Shown here: positions 36,142-45,437 of the stretch, piece after piece
Layout: every line of letters starts with the position of its first letter
Numbering within the stretch: the stretch's first letter is position 1
DNA from: Lachnospiraceae bacterium
GTDB lineage: Bacteria; Bacillota; Clostridia; Lachnospirales; Lachnospiraceae
DNA length: 64,000 nucleotides
Assembly: GCA_022793375.1 (NCBI GenBank)
Contig: JAAWCS010000073.1
Span: forward strand, 1 to 64,000
Reading direction: 5' to 3'
Notes under the pieces: generated by a model
Seen by the model: the letters and a program-made list of their open reading frames with translations, nothing else
Databases searched by the model: none
What the model was told of the DNA's origin: nothing
Translations under genes and position numbers: made by a program

Positions 36142-37389
36142 TTATTCCGCCCAGTTTCCGTTTTCAAATATGCGGATCTCTTCTCCGTTTTCCCGAATCC
36201 CCGTAATGCACAGATCGGCCGTCCCCACCATAAAATCCACATGGTTTGAAGAATGGTTGCCGCCGGCCGCCGACAATTCCTCCTTACTCATGCCCGCGCC
36301 GCCGGCGATGGTCGTCGGGTAGCAGCGCCCCAGCGCGAAATGACAGGACGCATTCTCGTCAAACAGCGTGTTGTAAAACAAGGTTTTCATCTGCGAGATC
36401 GGCGAATCATACGGCACAATCGCCACCTCGCCCAGCCGCCTTGATCCTTCGTCCGTCTCCAGCACCGCGCGCAGCGTCTCAAGCCCCTCCCCTGCGCTGT
36501 AATCTACGACCCGGCCCTCATGGAAGGTCAAAGAGAAGTCGCAGATCAGGTTGCCGCGGCAGCAAAGCGGCATCGCGCTGACCAGCGTGCCCTCGGCCAT
36601 ACGGCAATCCGGCATCGTGAAGATTTCCTCCGTCGGCATATTGGCTTCAAAAACAGCGCCGGTACCGGCTGTCTCCGAACCGCCCTCCCAGATATGGCCC
36701 TTTACCAGACCGACGGTGAAATCCGTCCCGATCCCGTTCTTATAATGAAGCTTCGCAAACCCATATGCGTCCAGCATCCGGCATTTCTCCTTCAGGAAAC
36801 GGTTATGATTCTCCCAGGCCTGCACCGCGTCGCCGCCGTCGATGCGCACTGCCTTCAAAATCATCTCCCACAGCCGGGTCATCGCCGCTTCCTCGGAAAG
36901 CCCGGGAAACACCTTCGCCGCCCACTTCCTCTGCGGCACAGCGCCTATGGTCCAGGGATTTTCGCTGGCCATTATCCTCCGGTAGTGCTCGGCCGCGGCC
37001 TGATCCATCGCCTTTTCCAGCAGCTGCATCCGCTCAGGATCCACTCCTTTATAAGCCTCCGGATCGCTGCCGACGATCGAAATCTGGCCGGCGCCCCGCC
37101 TGGCATAGTAATTATAGGATTCGCCCCTCCACTCCGGTACCGAAGCCAGGGCCTCCTCAGCCGCGTGCAGGTACGTAAGACGGCTTATACCGCTGTCGTT
37201 CCAGCGCAGGATCACCTCGCGCGCACCGGCCGCATAGACCTCCTCGGCCACCAGCCGGGCAAATAGAAAATGCTCGGCCGGGCAGTTGATTACGATCTCC
37301 TGCCCGGGCTGCACATTGACGCCCGTTCGGGCCAGCAGACGGGCATATTCCCGAATCCTGCTTTCCTCCACACCGTAAAAACCACTCAT
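36142..37389 (-). CDS. M29 family aminopeptidase (AmpS/PepS type)
   Basis: 415 residues. Thermophilic-type metalloaminopeptidase of family M29: the N-terminal ARLLARTGVNVQPGQEIVINC, an ADxxMPTEE-like metal region in VFEANMPTEEIFTMPD, FHEGRVVDYSAGEG and the late NHSSNHVDFMVG with metal ligands. It removes N-terminal amino acids from peptides in the cytosol. The ATG at 37389 has GAGGAGA upstream. It lies after the flavoprotein gene but is separated from it by a strong terminator. Confidence 0.92.
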   Translation of the reverse strand: MSGFYGVEESRIREYARLLARTGVNVQPGQEIVINCPAEHFLFARLVAEEVYAAGAREVILRWNDSGISRLTYLHAAEEALASVPEWRGESYNYYARRGAGQISIVGSDPEAYKGVDPERMQLLEKAMDQAAAEHYRRIMASENPWTIGAVPQRKWAAKVFPGLSEEAAMTRLWEMILKAVRIDGGDAVQAWENHNRFLKEKCRMLDAYGFAKLHYKNGIGTDFTVGLVKGHIWEGGSETAGTGAVFEANMPTEEIFTMPDCRMAEGTLVSAMPLCCRGNLICDFSLTFHEGRVVDYSAGEGLETLRAVLETDEGSRRLGEVAIVPYDSPISQMKTLFYNTLFDENASCHFALGRCYPTTIAGGAGMSKEELSAAGGNHSSNHVDFMVGTADLCITGIRENGEEIRIFENGNWAE

Positions 37390-37510
37390 GTCTCTGTCTC
37401 CTCGCTTTTTTTGTTTCAGTATACCATGGCCGTCCTGTTTCGTCATCCCTGTTTTCCGAACTTCCGGGCACCGCCCCCGCAGGCCGATATCCGGCGCGGC
37501 CCGGACTCAA

Positions 37511-37562
37511 CAAAAACAGCCCTTCACGGACAGGCTGCCGGTGGCAACCTGTCCGTGAAAGG
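37511..37562 (-). terminator. Intrinsic terminator of the flavoprotein reductase gene
   Basis: On the minus strand TTCACGGACAGG pairs perfectly with CCTGTCCGTGAA, followed by GGGCTGTTTTTG, about 40 bases after the stop. Confidence 0.9.
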
Positions 37563-37600
37563 CCATGGGAGAATCTCAATCCTGCCCGATACGGACTCGC

Positions 37601-39763
37601 TTATTTCGCCGCGCTGTGTCCGGCGATCTGTCCGAAGGTGAAGATATCGGCGATCGCGTTGCCGCCCAGACGGTTGCCCGCATGGACGCCGCCCGTCACT
37701 TCGCCGGCCGCCCACAGACCTTCGATCACATTGCCCTCGGTATCCAGGACGCATGCGTTCGTGTCAATGACCACGCCGCCCATCGTGTGATGCAGGGACG
37801 CTTTTCTCGGGGAAATGCAGATGCCCATTTCCTCATGGGATTCTACGTATTCCAGATCAATGGCGCCGGAAATTACTTCTTTGCCAAAGTCATCGTCCTT
37901 CTGCGCCGCTACATAAGCGTTGTACGTTTCGATTACCTCGCGCAGTTCCTCCTCCGTAAAGGCAGGCGCTACGCCGGCCGCTGCCGTCTCACTGGCCTTC
38001 GCCAGCTCGGCTAACGTCGAACCGTACCAGATATGGCCGCCCTCGACCATTCCGGCCACGCGCTCATTGTAATCCGTTCCCTGCAGCATCACATCCGGGT
38101 TATGGATGTCGCCGCGGCCCGCATAAATGATATAGAACACGCCGCCCTCCAGCGCTAAGGACGCTTTCGCCAGCACGTCGCGCTCGGCATACTCGTTGAC
38201 AAACCGATGGCCTTCGCCGTCGATCCAGATCTGTTCTGCGGCATCGCCCCAGATTCCGTCGGTCATCGTGCCCTTAACCGGCGAAGAAGAAGGCATCATC
38301 TGCGCTACTTCCATGCCCGTTACCGCCGCGCCGATCTCGCTCGCCATGACGATTCCGTCGCCGGTATTGGTGCCCACGTTGGTGGACAGCGTCGTCGCAC
38401 TCAGATCGTCGCCCCAGTAAGCGTCATATTCCTTGACCATCGCCGGATTGGCACAGTAGCCGCCGCAGGCCAGCACTACGCCCTTCGTCGTGTTGATCGT
38501 GATCTGCGTGCCGTCCGCCTGCTGTGCCGTCGCACCGACCACGCGGCCGTTTTCGTCGGTCAGCAGAGCAATTCCGGCTGTCTCGGTGTGAAGTTCGATG
38601 TTGGCGTCCTCCGCAACCTTCTTCAGCGTGACAATACGCTCCGCGCCGGAAGCAAAGCTGTGGGTTCTCGGCCACATCGCGCCCAGTACGGTTCCCAGAC
38701 CAGGCGTTCCGCCGTAGTTGGCATCTGCGCCGTAGGAAGCGTTCAGGCCGTTCTCGCCCATCCACTCAAAGCTGGCCAGCGCATTCTCCGCCAGCGTCCG
38801 CGCCAGTTCGATGTCGGAAGCAACCCAGCTGCCGTCGCTCATCTCGCGCAGGCCGCCCGTGTAAATATGCCACATGTGCAGGGCAATCGAGTCGAAACCA
38901 GGCATATCCTCGCCCGCCGTCTTGCCTTCGTTGGCCTTGTAGAAATCGTTGATATCCTTCTGCAGCTGCTCCAGTACTTCCTTCCATTCCGGGAACTGGT
39001 CAAACTTCAGCGCCGGATCGTCCGGGGTCAGCGCCAGATAGCCGTCCAGCGTCGCCTTCTGCGCCAGCGTCAAAACCATGCTGGCCTGCGCCTCAGGGTC
39101 AACCGCGTTGTAAGCCGCGCCGGCCATCTGCGTGTTGCCGCCGACAAAGGAGCTCTTCTCGATCATGATGACCTTCGCTCCGTCCTGCGCTGCCGAAATC
39201 GCCGCGCTGAAGCCCGCGCCGCCCGCGCCGATTACCAGCACGTCCGTCTCCCAGGTCTGAGGCTCGCCGGCCGTCGCCGTATAGGCATTGGCCTTCAGGG
39301 CCTCTTTGTCCAGACCTGCTTCGTCTGCGGCCGCCTCAACCGCACGCATGATTGCGTTGCTGGCAAGAGTCGCGCCCGTTACGCTGTCGAGCGTATACGT
39401 CTGATGCTCCACGACCTGCGCCGGGATGCGCTCCAGGGCAACGGCCGCCACGTTCTCCGTCTCATGGCTCTCCGTTACCTTCACATCGGTAATGGCGCCG
39501 TCCTTTACCGTGATCTCTACGGTAAGAGGTCCCTGCATACCGGTCGCAGAACCGGTAAACGTGCCGGAAACAGCCGGCGTCTGCGACGCTTGTGTTTCCG
39601 TTTCCGCCTCCGTCGGCGCGACGGTCTCCGCCGCCGTCTCCGCAGCCGTGCCGGCCGTCGTCTCTGCGAAAGCTTCCGTCGTAGCCTGGGCGCCCGTACT
39701 GCAGCCTGCCAGGCTGATCAGCATCATTGCGCTAAGAAGCAGAGCAAGATACCTTTTCATCAT
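37601..39763 (-). CDS. Exported flavoprotein reductase: lipoprotein with FMN-binding and FAD (fumarate-reductase-like) domains
   Basis: 720 residues. A lipoprotein signal ends in LISLAGC with Cys21, followed by a Thr/Glu/Ala-rich linker (about 25-65). The FMN-binding domain (about 66-145) has DSVTGAT, where Thr132 fits the ApbE-type covalent flavinylation site. The rest is a FAD_binding_2 reductase: GAGGAGFSAAI at about 179, later GGNTQMAG, HHTMGGVVID near the active site and the end GNRLGGNAIADIFTFGQIAG. The family includes fumarate and urocanate reductases; the acceptor here cannot be read. It acts on the outer face of the membrane. The promoter has a 19-bp spacer and a MerR gene lies upstream. 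Confidence 0.92.
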   Translation of the reverse strand: MMKRYLALLLSAMMLISLAGCSTGAQATTEAFAETTAGTAAETAAETVAPTEAETETQASQTPAVSGTFTGSATGMQGPLTVEITVKDGAITDVKVTESHETENVAAVALERIPAQVVEHQTYTLDSVTGATLASNAIMRAVEAAADEAGLDKEALKANAYTATAGEPQTWETDVLVIGAGGAGFSAAISAAQDGAKVIMIEKSSFVGGNTQMAGAAYNAVDPEAQASMVLTLAQKATLDGYLALTPDDPALKFDQFPEWKEVLEQLQKDINDFYKANEGKTAGEDMPGFDSIALHMWHIYTGGLREMSDGSWVASDIELARTLAENALASFEWMGENGLNASYGADANYGGTPGLGTVLGAMWPRTHSFASGAERIVTLKKVAEDANIELHTETAGIALLTDENGRVVGATAQQADGTQITINTTKGVVLACGGYCANPAMVKEYDAYWGDDLSATTLSTNVGTNTGDGIVMASEIGAAVTGMEVAQMMPSSSPVKGTMTDGIWGDAAEQIWIDGEGHRFVNEYAERDVLAKASLALEGGVFYIIYAGRGDIHNPDVMLQGTDYNERVAGMVEGGHIWYGSTLAELAKASETAAAGVAPAFTEEELREVIETYNAYVAAQKDDDFGKEVISGAIDLEYVESHEEMGICISPRKASLHHTMGGVVIDTNACVLDTEGNVIEGLWAAGEVTGGVHAGNRLGGNAIADIFTFGQIAGHSAAK

Positions 39764-39810
39764 AGTTCCTTCCCTCCTGTTTGTTTTTTGACTGTCATAC
39801 AGTCTTTTCT

Positions 39811-39841
39811 TACTATAAACCTGTAAGCAGCTGACAAGTCA
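39811..39841 (-). promoter_or_regulatory. MerR-type promoter of the flavoprotein gene (19-bp spacer with operator)
   Basis: On the minus strand TTGACT (39836-39841) and TATAGT (39811-39816) are separated by 19 bp rather than 17. The spacer region holds ACTTGT and ACAGGT, an inverted repeat with one mismatch and nine bases between. This is the layout that MerR activators untwist. The MerR gene is directly upstream. Confidence 0.8.
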
Positions 39842-39904
39842 AGAGGAAGAGGAAATATTTCTGCTGTTTCTGCCATGCGCCCATCCGGCGGACAGGACCG
39901 TCGT

Positions 39905-40714
39905 CTATTTATCCGGCTCCACACGCACCCGCACGCTGAAGCCGTGGCAGCGGCCGCCGTCCTTTTGATAGCTCAGAAAAATCCGCCCGGTGGCCCCGCC
40001 CACGATTCGAAGCTTTTTCTTCTGCGCCAGTTCAAAAAGCGGTTTTATGTCCGTGCGCGTCAGCGCAAACGGATTCTCCCGTTCCAGAAATACCGTCAGG
40101 CATGGTCCCTCCGGAAAACAGTCCATGGCCCCCGAGACCGGAAGCGGACAGGCAAAATAATTTTCCTCAAGGATTCCCAGACCGGCCCCCACCGAAAGCC
40201 GCTCCTGTCCGCCTAACAGGCTCTCGGCCGGAATCGTCAGCGCCACATAGGTAAACGGCATCCGTTCGCCCCAGCAGGCCGCGATTTTCAGGATCTCGTC
40301 GTCGATGCGCGCGCAGTCGCCGAAGGTGCAGATGCTGTAGCTTTTCTTTCCGTTCATATATACCGCTTCTCCCTTCCTCCCGGGGATCTCGGTATAATAG
40401 CGGCGCATCTGCTGCAGCCGCGCCAGGCGGATGTTGGCCAGACGGATTTCTTCGTCCAGTTCCTCGATGTGCTCGTCGAGCCATCCGGCAATCTGTCCCA
40501 GGCTGAATTCGCGGATCGTCTGTACCGACTCCTTCATGCTCATATCAAAACTGCGCAGAAGCTGCGCGTTGTACACATCCAGCGCATCTTCCCTGGTAAA
40601 CTCCCGATAATTATTCTCCGTACAGCGTCCTCCCTGATACATTCCAAAACGGTCATAATAGCGCACCTTGCTGGGGGCGATTCCCAATCGTTTTGAAAAC
40701 TCGCTTACTTTCAT
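39905..40714 (-). CDS. MerR family regulator with GyrI-like ligand domain
   Basis: 269 residues. MerR HTH at about 1-70 (VSEFSKRLGIAPSKVRYYDRFG), a coiled linker at about 75-120 (HIEELDEEIRLANIRLARLQQM) and a C-terminal part of about 150 residues resembling GyrI/BmrR multidrug-binding domains. The ATG at 40714 is the family start; AAAGGGATGGAG is upstream. The gene precedes the flavoprotein reductase gene on the same strand, and the promoter between them has the MerR layout, so it likely activates that gene on binding a small molecule. Confidence 0.88.
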   Translation of the reverse strand: MKVSEFSKRLGIAPSKVRYYDRFGMYQGGRCTENNYREFTREDALDVYNAQLLRSFDMSMKESVQTIREFSLGQIAGWLDEHIEELDEEIRLANIRLARLQQMRRYYTEIPGRKGEAVYMNGKKSYSICTFGDCARIDDEILKIAACWGERMPFTYVALTIPAESLLGGQERLSVGAGLGILEENYFACPLPVSGAMDCFPEGPCLTVFLERENPFALTRTDIKPLFELAQKKKLRIVGGATGRIFLSYQKDGGRCHGFSVRVRVEPDK

Positions 40715-40915
40715 TGCTCCATCCCTTTCGTAAATCATTTTCGATCCGTTTCCCTTTGTACCGGTTCTTTGACCGTCCTCCGTCCCGCAGCGCAAAACCT
40801 GAGGCCGCAAAACCTGTTGTAAAATAAATCTCTTTTTCCTCTTCCCTAAATTCCCTTTTCCATGTATACTAATAAGCGGAAAACAGAAAAACCGTACTTA
40901 CCAGGAGGAAAACAG

Positions 40916-41836
40916 ATGAGACATTTAATCAGTCCGCTGGATTTCACGGTAGAAGAACTGGACCGCCTTATGAGCCTGGCCAGCGACATCGAACACAACC
41001 GTGAAGCATACGCGCACACCTGCGAAGGTAAAAAATTAGCCACTTTATTTTATGAACCAAGTACACGAACTCGCCTGAGTTTCGAGTCTGCCATGCTGAG
41101 TCTGGGAGGCAGTGTACTTGGTTTTTCTTCGGCCGCCAGCAGCTCGGCCTCCAAGGGTGAGAGCGTATCCGACACCCTGCGCATGATCTCCTGCTACGCC
41201 GATATCTGCGCCATCCGCCATCCCAAGGAGGGCGCGGCCTTTGTCGGGGCGCAGGCCGCTTCCATTCCCGTAATCAATGCCGGCGACGGCGGCCATCAGC
41301 ATCCGACTCAGACGCTTACCGACCTGATGACGATCCGCTCCCTGAAAGGACGCCTGCAGAATATGACCGTCGGTTTGTGCGGCGACCTCAAATTCGGCCG
41401 CACGGTCCATTCCCTGATCGGCGCGCTGGTTCGTTATCCCGGAATCCGCTTTGTGCTGATCTCCCCCCAGGAACTGCGCATCCCCGATTACACCCGCGAA
41501 AATGTGCTGGAGGCCAACGGAATCCCCTATGAGGAGGTCACCAGCCTCGATAAAGCCATGCCAAAGCTTGACATTCTCTATATGACCCGTGTCCAGCGCG
41601 AACGTTTCTTCAACGAAGAAGAATACATCCGCATGAAAGACTGCTATATCCTTGACAAGAGCAAAATGGCCCTGGCCAAAGAAGATATGCTGGTGCTTCA
41701 CCCTCTGCCGCGCGTCAATGAAATCGCCGTTGAGGTCGATGCCGACCCGCGGGCCGTCTATTTCAGGCAGGTACAGTACGGCGTCTATGTGCGCATGGCC
41801 CTGATTCTTACCCTGCTGGGCTTAAAAACCGCCTGA
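40916..41836 (+). CDS. pyrB: Aspartate carbamoyltransferase, catalytic chain
   Basis: 306 residues. First committed pyrimidine step: carbamoyl phosphate plus aspartate to carbamoyl aspartate. Carbamoyl-phosphate motif STRTRLSFE, the 80s-loop [17 protein letters not shown] and HPLPRVNEI are present. ATG at 40916 with AGGAGG upstream; a TATACT lies about 45 bases ahead, with no PyrR attenuator in the short leader. With pyrI it forms the class B heteromeric ATCase. Confidence 0.98.
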   Translation: MRHLISPLDFTVEELDRLMSLASDIEHNREAYAHTCEGKKLATLFYEPSTRTRLSFESAMLSLGGSVLGFSSAASSSASKGESVSDTLRMISCYADICAIRHPKEGAAFVGAQAASIPVINAGDGGHQHPTQTLTDLMTIRSLKGRLQNMTVGLCGDLKFGRTVHSLIGALVRYPGIRFVLISPQELRIPDYTRENVLEANGIPYEEVTSLDKAMPKLDILYMTRVQRERFFNEEEYIRMKDCYILDKSKMALAKEDMLVLHPLPRVNEIAVEVDADPRAVYFRQVQYGVYVRMALILTLLGLKTA

Positions 41837-41868
41837 GACGTCATTCCATATTATAAAGGAGAACACAT

Positions 41869-42300
41869 ATGTTAAATATCAGCGGCCTCAAGGAAGGCAT
41901 TGTGTTAGACCATATCAAAGCCGGCAAGTCCATGGAGATCTACCGGCATTTAGGCCTGGATAAAGTGGACAGCCAGGTAGCCATCATCAAAAACGCCCGC
42001 AGCAACAAGATGGGACGCAAGGATATCATAAAAATCGAGGGCAGTCTCGACGAGATCGACTTAGACGTGCTGGGCTTCATCGACCACAACATCACGGTCA
42101 ACATCATCCGCGACAATAAAATTGTCGAGAAGAAAACGCTCAGCCTGCCCAAACGGATTACCAACGTCCTCTACTGCAAAAATCCCCGCTGCATTACTTC
42201 GATCGAACAGGAGCTGCCGCATATTTTCTTTCTGTCCGACGAAGCCGGACAGACCTACCGCTGTCTCTACTGTGAAGAGCGCTACGGACATCGGGCTTAA
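41869..42300 (+). CDS. pyrI: Aspartate carbamoyltransferase, regulatory chain
   Basis: 143 residues. The N-terminal allosteric domain binds CTP/ATP, and the C-terminal zinc domain carries the four Cys in CKNPRC and CLYC. Ends feedback control of PyrB. It follows pyrB by 32 bases with AAAGGAG ahead of its ATG. Confidence 0.97.
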   Translation: MLNISGLKEGIVLDHIKAGKSMEIYRHLGLDKVDSQVAIIKNARSNKMGRKDIIKIEGSLDEIDLDVLGFIDHNITVNIIRDNKIVEKKTLSLPKRITNVLYCKNPRCITSIEQELPHIFFLSDEAGQTYRCLYCEERYGHRA

Positions 42301-42393
42301 TAAAATCTTCCCTTCTCTTTTTGTCGGCCTTGTGCTATGATTAGGATATTCCTGTTTTTTACAGGAAATGCTTTTGTCAGGAGGACTTACCAT

Positions 42394-43725
42394 ATGATTA
42401 AAGACCGGCATCGCCCTTTTCTTCGCTGGGGTATTACGATATTCCTTGTTTTTGTCTGCTGCATTCTGTTTTTCTTCTGTATCCTGCGCTTTCAGGAACT
42501 GAAGGCTTTGGTCGGCACCATTTTTCAGATTTTGTCGCCGATTATCTGGGGAATCGTGATCGCCTATCTGCTGTGGCCGATCGTCCAGCGTATCAAACTC
42601 TTTTTGCTCCCCCGCCTGCCTTCTTTTATCAAGACGGAAAAACGCCGTAAAAATGTCAGCCTGGGGCTTGGCATCGCGGGCGCGCTGGCCCTGATGCTGT
42701 TCGTAATCGTCGTACTCATCAGCATGGTGCTGCCGGAGCTGATCAATACCGTGATGACGCTTGTCAACAATTTCAGCGCTTACGTCACGTATGTGCAAAA
42801 CATTGAGAACTCTCTCAACGATATGCTGCAGAACAATCCGCAGATGCAGGGCATGGTCCATACCGCGTTCGACAGCCTGGCCGGTTTTTTGAGCAACTGG
42901 ATGCAGAACGATCTGCTCAGCCAGGTCAATGTGATCGTAACCGGCCTTACCAGCGGCGTGATCGGCTTTGGACGCTTTATCCTCAATTTTGTCATCGGCA
43001 TCATTGTCTCCATCTATGTATTTGTCAGCAAGGAGACGTTTGCGGGACAGTCCAAAAAGATTCTCTACGCTGTTTTCAAACCGGAGCAGGCCAATGTCAT
43101 TCTCGATGTCGCGCGTCACAGCGACAAGATCTTCGGCGGTTTTATCTCCGGTAAGATCCTCGACTCCCTGATTATCGGCATCCTCTGCTTCCTCTGCCTG
43201 TCGATCTTGAAAATGCCCTATACCGTCCTCGTCAGCGTCGTTGTCGGCGTCACAAACGTGATTCCGTTTTTTGGCCCCTTCATCGGCGCGATCCCCAGCG
43301 CCTTTTTGATCCTGGTCGTCAATCCGCAGCAATGCCTGATCTTTCTGATCTTTATCTTGATCTTACAGCAGGTGGACGGCAATATCATCGGGCCTGCCAT
43401 TTTGGGCGACAGCACCGGCCTGTCCTCCTTTTGGGTCATTTTTTCGATTCTCATCGGCGGCGGTTTGTTTGGGTTTGCCGGCATGATCCTGGGCGTTCCG
43501 GTCTGCGGCGTCGCCTACTATATCTTCAAGCGGCTTGTCGAAGCCGGGCTGGAACGACGCCGATACCCGACCGACACCGAGGCCTACAGCGAAGCCGGGG
43601 CGGTCATCGATCCGCAGACCGGCCGTCTGGTTCCTTTTCAGAGCCTGGAGACAGAAGCGGCCGCAACACCGGCCGCCGATACGGCAGATTCGCAAGAACA
43701 CGCTGTCAAAGAAAACAACGACTGA
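42394..43725 (+). CDS. AI-2E family transporter (TqsA/YdgG-like permease)
   Basis: 443 residues with eight hydrophobic segments. The C-terminal motif region VTNVIPFFGPFIGAIPSAFLIL followed by GNIIGPAILGDSTGLSSFWVIFSILIGGGLFG is the family signature. Members move diverse small molecules or ions, including AI-2 in E. coli TqsA and Na+ or K+ in others. The C-terminal 60 residues are a polar, Ala/Glu-rich tail. The ATG at 42394 follows AGGAGG. Its role here is unknown; the pyrBI genes before it have no obvious link. Confidence 0.88.
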   Translation: MIKDRHRPFLRWGITIFLVFVCCILFFFCILRFQELKALVGTIFQILSPIIWGIVIAYLLWPIVQRIKLFLLPRLPSFIKTEKRRKNVSLGLGIAGALALMLFVIVVLISMVLPELINTVMTLVNNFSAYVTYVQNIENSLNDMLQNNPQMQGMVHTAFDSLAGFLSNWMQNDLLSQVNVIVTGLTSGVIGFGRFILNFVIGIIVSIYVFVSKETFAGQSKKILYAVFKPEQANVILDVARHSDKIFGGFISGKILDSLIIGILCFLCLSILKMPYTVLVSVVVGVTNVIPFFGPFIGAIPSAFLILVVNPQQCLIFLIFILILQQVDGNIIGPAILGDSTGLSSFWVIFSILIGGGLFGFAGMILGVPVCGVAYYIFKRLVEAGLERRRYPTDTEAYSEAGAVIDPQTGRLVPFQSLETEAAATPAADTADSQEHAVKENND

Positions 43726-43728
43726 TCT

Positions 43729-43766
43729 GCAACAGGGCCGCGGCAAAAAATGCCTGCGGCCCTGTT
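43729..43766. terminator. Terminator hairpin between convergent AI-2E and DUF4358 genes
   Basis: ACAGGGCCGC pairs with GCGGCCCTGT, with GC inside, around an A-run. It sits between convergent genes, with TTTG on the plus strand side, and could serve both. Confidence 0.65.
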
Positions 43767-43806
43767 TGGCGCTTGCGTGCGCCCGTCATCCTGTCTTTGC
43801 TTTCTG

Positions 43807-44484
43807 TCACTGGGCCAGGAGCTGCTCCAGTACCTTCTTGCCGATCTGATTCTGTTCCTGATACGCGGTCAACGCCTCTCCTTCGTCCTCTATGCTGTTG
43901 TCGATCACGCCCAGCATCAGGTAGCATACGTAATCGCCGTATACCAGCACTTCCGAGGCCTCGATTTTCGGCACGTTCATCGGATAGTTCATTCCCTCCT
44001 CCAGCTGGTAGGTACGATAGGCCTCCAGGGCTGCCTGCACCTCTGCCGCCTTACCTTCCTTCGCCTTTACAAGGATCAGGGTATCTACCTGCGCGCTGAT
44101 CATCGGGGTCTCGCCCAGCGCCTCCTCATACATATCCGGCTTCACGCCGTAGACCATCTCCAGCATTTCCGCATCCAGCGGCATCTCCGGCAGATAATTT
44201 TCCCCGTAAGCCTCCGCCACGGCATCCCGCACCTCCTGCAGTTTCGTACTGCCTGTCTCGCCGCCGGCGGCCGCCGTTGTCTCCTCGACGCCGTTCGTTT
44301 CCGCCGGCGCTGTCGTCTCCGCCTGGGACGGTGTCTGCGCGGCGCTTGAAGTCACCGTTTCCTCCGTGCCCTTTGTCTCGTCGTTTCCGCTCTTACCGCA
44401 GGCCGTAAGCGCCAGCAGCGCTCCTGCCAGCACAAGGGCCGCGGCCCACAAAGCAACGCCGGTTAATGCTTTCATCCGCTTCAT
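43807..44484 (-). CDS. DUF4358 domain lipoprotein
   Basis: 225 residues. A signal peptide ends in the lipobox LTAC (Cys29), then a Thr/Glu/Ala linker to about residue 78 and a DUF4358 domain, with MISAQVDTLILVKAKEGKAAEVQAALEAYRTYQ as its core. The family is widespread in Lachnospiraceae, is anchored on the outer membrane face and has no known function. A hairpin CACATACT/AGTATGTG lies between its promoter region and ribosome site. sigK precedes it on the same strand. Confidence 0.82.
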   Translation of the reverse strand: MKRMKALTGVALWAAALVLAGALLALTACGKSGNDETKGTEETVTSSAAQTPSQAETTAPAETNGVEETTAAAGGETGSTKLQEVRDAVAEAYGENYLPEMPLDAEMLEMVYGVKPDMYEEALGETPMISAQVDTLILVKAKEGKAAEVQAALEAYRTYQLEEGMNYPMNVPKIEASEVLVYGDYVCYLMLGVIDNSIEDEGEALTAYQEQNQIGKKVLEQLLAQ

Positions 44485-44580
44485 AATGACTCTCCTTCCT
44501 GCACATACTTTTTCTCAGTATGTGAGCCTGTTTAGGATATCATACCTTCGTTTTAAAAGCAACTTACAATTTTATGAAGC

Positions 44581-45201
44581 TTATTCCATCCCCGCCCGCA
44601 TTTTAAGGAGCGCCGCTTTCTCAATGCGGCTTACATAGCTGCGGCTGATCCCCAGCTGCTTTGCGATCTCCCTCTGTGTGTATTCCCGATTTCCGAACAG
44701 CCCGTACCGCAGCCGGATGACCAGCTTTTCTTTGTCCTTGAGACAATGCTCATAGGCCTCGTACATCTCCCGGATCTCCTGGCTTAACTGCACCTGCTCC
44801 ACGACTTCCCTCTCCCCCGTCTCCACTACGTCCACCAGGCTTATCATATTGCCCTCTTTGTCCGTGCCGATCGGGTCGTAGAGGGAGACCTCCTTGCCGT
44901 ATTTTTTTTCCAGGCGCAGGCTCATAAGGATTTCGTTGTCAATGCACTTTGCCGCATACGTCGCCAGCTTGCTGTTCTTATCCGGATCAAAGGTATTGAC
45001 CGCCTTAATCAGCCCGATCGTGCCGATGGAGATTAAGTCGTCGAGATCCCGCCCGTCGCCGTTGTATTTTTTGCTGACATGGGCGACCAGACGCATGTTG
45101 CGCTCGATCAATACGTCCTTGGCCTTTGCTTCCCCGGTCCTCCATCGCTGCAAATATTCTTTTTCTTCCCCCGCCGTCAATGGTTTTTGAAATGCTTTCA
45201 T
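44581..45201 (-). CDS. sigK: Sporulation sigma factor SigK
   Basis: 206 residues. Sigma region 2 (IERNMRLVAHVSKKYNGDGRDLDDLISIGTIGLIKAVNTF) and region 4 (EYTQREIAKQLGISRSYVSRIE) match SigK, the late mother-cell sigma factor for spore coat and cortex genes. An in-frame TGA lies only three codons ahead of the ATG, so there is no N-terminal pro-sequence of the Bacillus type. The gene is intact, with no skin-type insertion. The ribosome site is weak. Confidence 0.9.
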   Translation of the reverse strand: MKAFQKPLTAGEEKEYLQRWRTGEAKAKDVLIERNMRLVAHVSKKYNGDGRDLDDLISIGTIGLIKAVNTFDPDKNSKLATYAAKCIDNEILMSLRLEKKYGKEVSLYDPIGTDKEGNMISLVDVVETGEREVVEQVQLSQEIREMYEAYEHCLKDKEKLVIRLRYGLFGNREYTQREIAKQLGISRSYVSRIEKAALLKMRAGME

Positions 45202-45342
45202 AAAGACTCACGCAGAACCCCGCTGTCTCTTTACTATTACCATATGCTGAGGACAAAATCAAAGTGCTTTGTCAAATTTTCTGAAAATTAAAAACAGCCT
45301 GTCTTACCAGGCCCCGCAATGCTGCTGCTCTGTATTTAGGTA

Positions 45343-45371
45343 TTGATTTCTTTCCTGTTTTGTGCTATCTT
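45343..45371 (+). promoter_or_regulatory. Promoter of the PfoR-like permease gene
   Basis: TTGATT, a 17-bp spacer and TATCTT, about 65 bases ahead of the start codon. Confidence 0.5.
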
Positions 45372-45437
45372 TACTCAGGCAGTTGTCTTGTCATCTGTAT
45401 TGTCACCTGCTGCAAAACAAAATGAGGAGAAAACCAT

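Noticed and set aside
38207..39826. A 539-codon open frame on the plus strand opposite the flavoprotein reductase gene
   Set aside because: It is antisense to a clear domain protein, Arg/His-rich as expected of a GC-rich shadow frame, and has no ribosome site or family feature.
40870..40915. PyrR attenuator ahead of pyrBI
   Set aside because: The leader between the TATACT box and the start codon is under 50 bases with no terminator or antiterminator pair.
42061..43332. A 423-codon minus-strand frame opposite pyrI and the AI-2E transporter gene
   Set aside because: Its Asp/Gln/Lys-rich composition is the reverse image of membrane helices; it is a shadow.
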